DNA from: Faecalibacterium sp.
GTDB taxonomy: Bacteria > Bacillota > Clostridia > Oscillospirales > Ruminococcaceae
Direction: 5' to 3'
NCBI GenBank assembly: GCA_022652735.1
Contig: JALCRP010000006.1
Coordinates: 42,558-106,557 of the forward strand
DNA: 64,000 bases
The notes beneath the pieces were generated by a model. That model had not been told where the DNA came from. It searched no databases and was given only the letters and a program-made list of their open reading frames with translations. Made by a program: the position numbers and the translations under genes. Of this stretch, positions 62,333 to 64,000 are shown in pieces; position 1 is the stretch's first letter, and every line of letters starts with the position of its first letter.

Positions 62333-63547
62333 TTACAGTAGCTCGCACGGCGTCGAATAGGCAAGGCCCATCGGCCCGGGGCTGCGGCGGCACAAAGCGC
62401 CAAAATCGGCGGCGCGGCTTTGTGCCTCGGCAAACGCCGCGCAAGCCGGCGATTTCTTTTCCAAGCGGGCAAGGCTCGTATCCGCCGGCAGGCGTGCATC
62501 AGCCAGCAAGGGCAGCGCTGCCCGCCGCGCGGCCAACACATGCAAATACGGCGGCAGCATATCGAGCGCGGCCGTATAGCCAAGCGCCGCATCCAGCACA
62601 AGGCGGCGCATGCGCGCCCGCGGATAGCGCACCGTGGTTAGGCTATCGCAAAGCTGCTCTGCTGTCACGGCCGTACGCACAGCTTTTTCCAGCGCATGGT
62701 GCAGCCCTTCGGATACGCCGCGCACTTCGGAAAAAGGCGCCGCGCCGGCGGCTTTTGCCCGCAGGCGGCTTAAAAGGGCAAGGTCAGCGGCATGCACATC
62801 CAGCGCAAGGCCCTGCTTTTCGGCCTGCGCATACAGGGCGAAGGCCGGGCCGGGCACATAGGCGGCAACGGCGTGGGCGCCTTTTTCGTGCCAAAGGGCG
62901 CGCAGGCGGCTGGCGCTGGCATACGCTTTGCCACCGATTTGGGCCGCCTGCGCCTCGCCATGCCCAACGCCGACGCGCGGCAGCGTACACAGCGCCATGC
63001 CGGTATTCTGCCGCAAAATCGCCTTTGCGTATTCGATGCAGAGGTTATCGTTTGGGCTGCGCAGCGAAGGCGCAGCTGCGCCGGCCGGGGCCAAAATTTC
63101 CGCGCCGCCCGCCGCCAAAAAGGCTTGTTCCCGTGCCGCGGCAAAGCTACGCGCTTCGCCCAGCGCCGCGCGCAATGCCTTTTCATAAGCGGGCGAAAGT
63201 AAAATTTTCGCCGCGGCCATTGCCTGTGCGGCCGTCAGCGTCTCTGCGCCGCATACCAGCGTATCGCACCCGGCCGCCGCCAAAACTGCCACGCCGGATG
63301 CCGCAAAGTGCTCGGCCCCGCTACAGGCGCACGGCGCAGGCAGCGCCAGCACCAAATCGGCCCCGGCCAGCAGCGCCGCGCGGGCGCGCACAGCCTCGGG
63401 TATCAGCGGCAGGCCGCCCCGCTGCGTCGCCCCGCATGAAAGCGCCACAATTACGCGTGCAGCCCCCTGCCGTTGCGCCGCCTCGATCTGCCATGCATGG
63501 CCGTTATGAAAAGGATCATATTCCGCAATAATGCCCACGATCTGCAA
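62333..63547 (-). CDS. tmcAL: tRNA(Met) cytidine acetate ligase (TmcAL/YlbM family)
   Basis: The 404 residues start with the nucleotidyltransferase motif VGIIAEYDPFHNGHAWQI and include LSPNDN-like SLRSPNDNLCIEYAKAIL, both typical of YlbM/TmcAL. The enzyme makes N4-acetylcytidine at the wobble base of elongator tRNA-Met using acetate and ATP. A TTG start at 63547 gives the family N-terminus exactly (first residues then QIVG) with AAAGGGG upstream; the longer frame runs into the ackA promoter. Confidence 0.9.
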   Translation of the reverse strand: MQIVGIIAEYDPFHNGHAWQIEAAQRQGAARVIVALSCGATQRGGLPLIPEAVRARAALLAGADLVLALPAPCACSGAEHFAASGVAVLAAAGCDTLVCGAETLTAAQAMAAAKILLSPAYEKALRAALGEARSFAAAREQAFLAAGGAEILAPAGAAAPSLRSPNDNLCIEYAKAILRQNTGMALCTLPRVGVGHGEAQAAQIGGKAYASASRLRALWHEKGAHAVAAYVPGPAFALYAQAEKQGLALDVHAADLALLSRLRAKAAGAAPFSEVRGVSEGLHHALEKAVRTAVTAEQLCDSLTTVRYPRARMRRLVLDAALGYTAALDMLPPYLHVLAARRAALPLLADARLPADTSLARLEKKSPACAAFAEAQSRAADFGALCRRSPGPMGLAYSTPCELL

Positions 63548-63565
63548 ATCCGCCGCGCCCCTTTC

Positions 63566-63594
63566 TTGCAAAGGCTTTTTTTCTATTATATAAT
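63566..63594 (+). promoter_or_regulatory. Predicted ackA promoter
   Basis: TTGCAA, 17 bases, perfect TATAAT, 78 bases before the ackA start and within the divergent gap to tmcAL. Confidence 0.75.
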
Positions 63595-63671
63595 AGACAG
63601 GTATAAATTGTAAATTTCGGTTTTTTGCCAAATGCGGCAATTCCGAAGAATAAAATTCTGGAGGCAGTGTT

Positions 63672-64000
63672 ATGAAAATTCTGGTTATCAACTGCGGTTC
63701 TTCTTCTTTGAAGTATCAGCTGATTGACATGGACGGCGAAAAAGTTCTGTGCAAAGGCCTGTGCGAGCGCATCGGCATGGAAAGCAGCATGATTACCCAC
63801 GAGGCAAACGGCGGCAAATGGACGACGCCCGCCATCTTCCCCACGCACACCGAGGCTTTCCGCGAGCTGATTAAGAAAATGACCACCGGCGAAGGCAAAG
63901 TGATCGACGATGTGGCGGAAGTAAGCGCCATCGGCCACCGCGTCGTGCACGGCGGCGAAAAATTTCAGGCCAGCTGCCGCATTACACCGGAGGTCGTTGA
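63672..64000 (+). CDS. ackA: Acetate kinase (3' end outside window)
   Basis: The visible 109 residues begin ILVINCGSSSLKYQLIDMDG, the phosphate-1 motif of acetate kinase, and include AIGHRVVHGGEKF, the second signature with the substrate-contacting Arg. The enzyme makes ATP from acetyl phosphate in acetate-forming fermentation, and acetate is also the substrate of the divergent TmcAL. The reading frame is open to the window edge. GGAGG lies upstream of the ATG. Confidence 0.97.
   Translation, partial: MKILVINCGSSSLKYQLIDMDGEKVLCKGLCERIGMESSMITHEANGGKWTTPAIFPTHTEAFRELIKKMTTGEGKVIDDVAEVSAIGHRVVHGGEKFQASCRITPEVV

Noticed and set aside
1..64000. tRNA, rRNA, insertion sequences, integrases, prophage genes
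   Set aside because: None recognised on either strand. No transposase-like open frame or flanking direct repeats were seen around the nonulosonate unit, so recent transfer is not supported by this window.

Overview
The window looks like a chromosome segment of a G+C-rich, low-complexity-intergenic Firmicute, most likely a gut Oscillospiraceae/Ruminococcaceae member (Faecalibacterium/Gemmiger/Subdoligranulum type). The basis is consensus sigma-A promoters and strong Shine-Dalgarno sites, a methionine T-box, AsnA, GlpP, a YtrA-type GntR/ABC pair, an SdpI-family protein, ATP-dependent PEP carboxykinase and acetate kinase, all in DNA rich in G+C and heavily biased to Ala/Gly codons. The genus is an inference; no rRNA or tRNA gene was found.

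Layout. 1-15.7 kb is mixed housekeeping: the end of a LysR regulator, an SGNH hydrolase, a MarR-controlled heterodimeric ABC exporter, a 1047-residue fused GT-C mannosyltransferase, cysS, asnA, a DegV protein and a two-gene receiver/Hpt regulatory pair. 15.8-36.3 kb is one long minus-strand unit, apparently driven by a consensus promoter at 36400-36428. It encodes a legionaminic-acid-type nonulosonate pathway (LegB, PtmE, LegC, LegG, LegI, LegF homologues), two Gfo/Idh oxidoreductases, a DUF2142 protein, a split ThrE exporter and an SdpI-like protein. Between the sugar genes lie three paralogous copies of a two-gene module: a ~660-680 residue polytopic GT-C-like protein overlapped by a ~210-280 residue bitopic partner. 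From the divergent promoter (36.5-41.8 kb, plus strand) come an MBOAT acyltransferase, its SGNH partner, a surface-carbohydrate protein and an N-acetyl sugar amidotransferase. Together these would make, amidinate, acylate and attach an unusual nonulosonic acid at the cell surface. The triplicated module is the best candidate for an undescribed system.

42-47.5 kb is a methionine block: a Met-specifier T-box, MetQ, MetN, MetI, MetY and MetA. The MetQ lipoprotein is circularly permuted: the usual C-terminal half precedes the usual N-terminal half. MetA has Glu111, which fits acetyl-CoA use and pairs with MetY.

47.7-64 kb holds a GNAT, HflX, GlpP, a HAD phosphatase preceded by a strong promoter and a short terminated leader, an Lrp regulator, a zinc-ribbon membrane protein, a lipoprotein, a GT2 glycosyltransferase, a GntR-ABC operon, a SEDS protein, TsaE-TsaB-RpiB, Upp, PckA, TmcAL and the first third of AckA. 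The window is cut inside the LysR gene at the left and inside ackA at the right.
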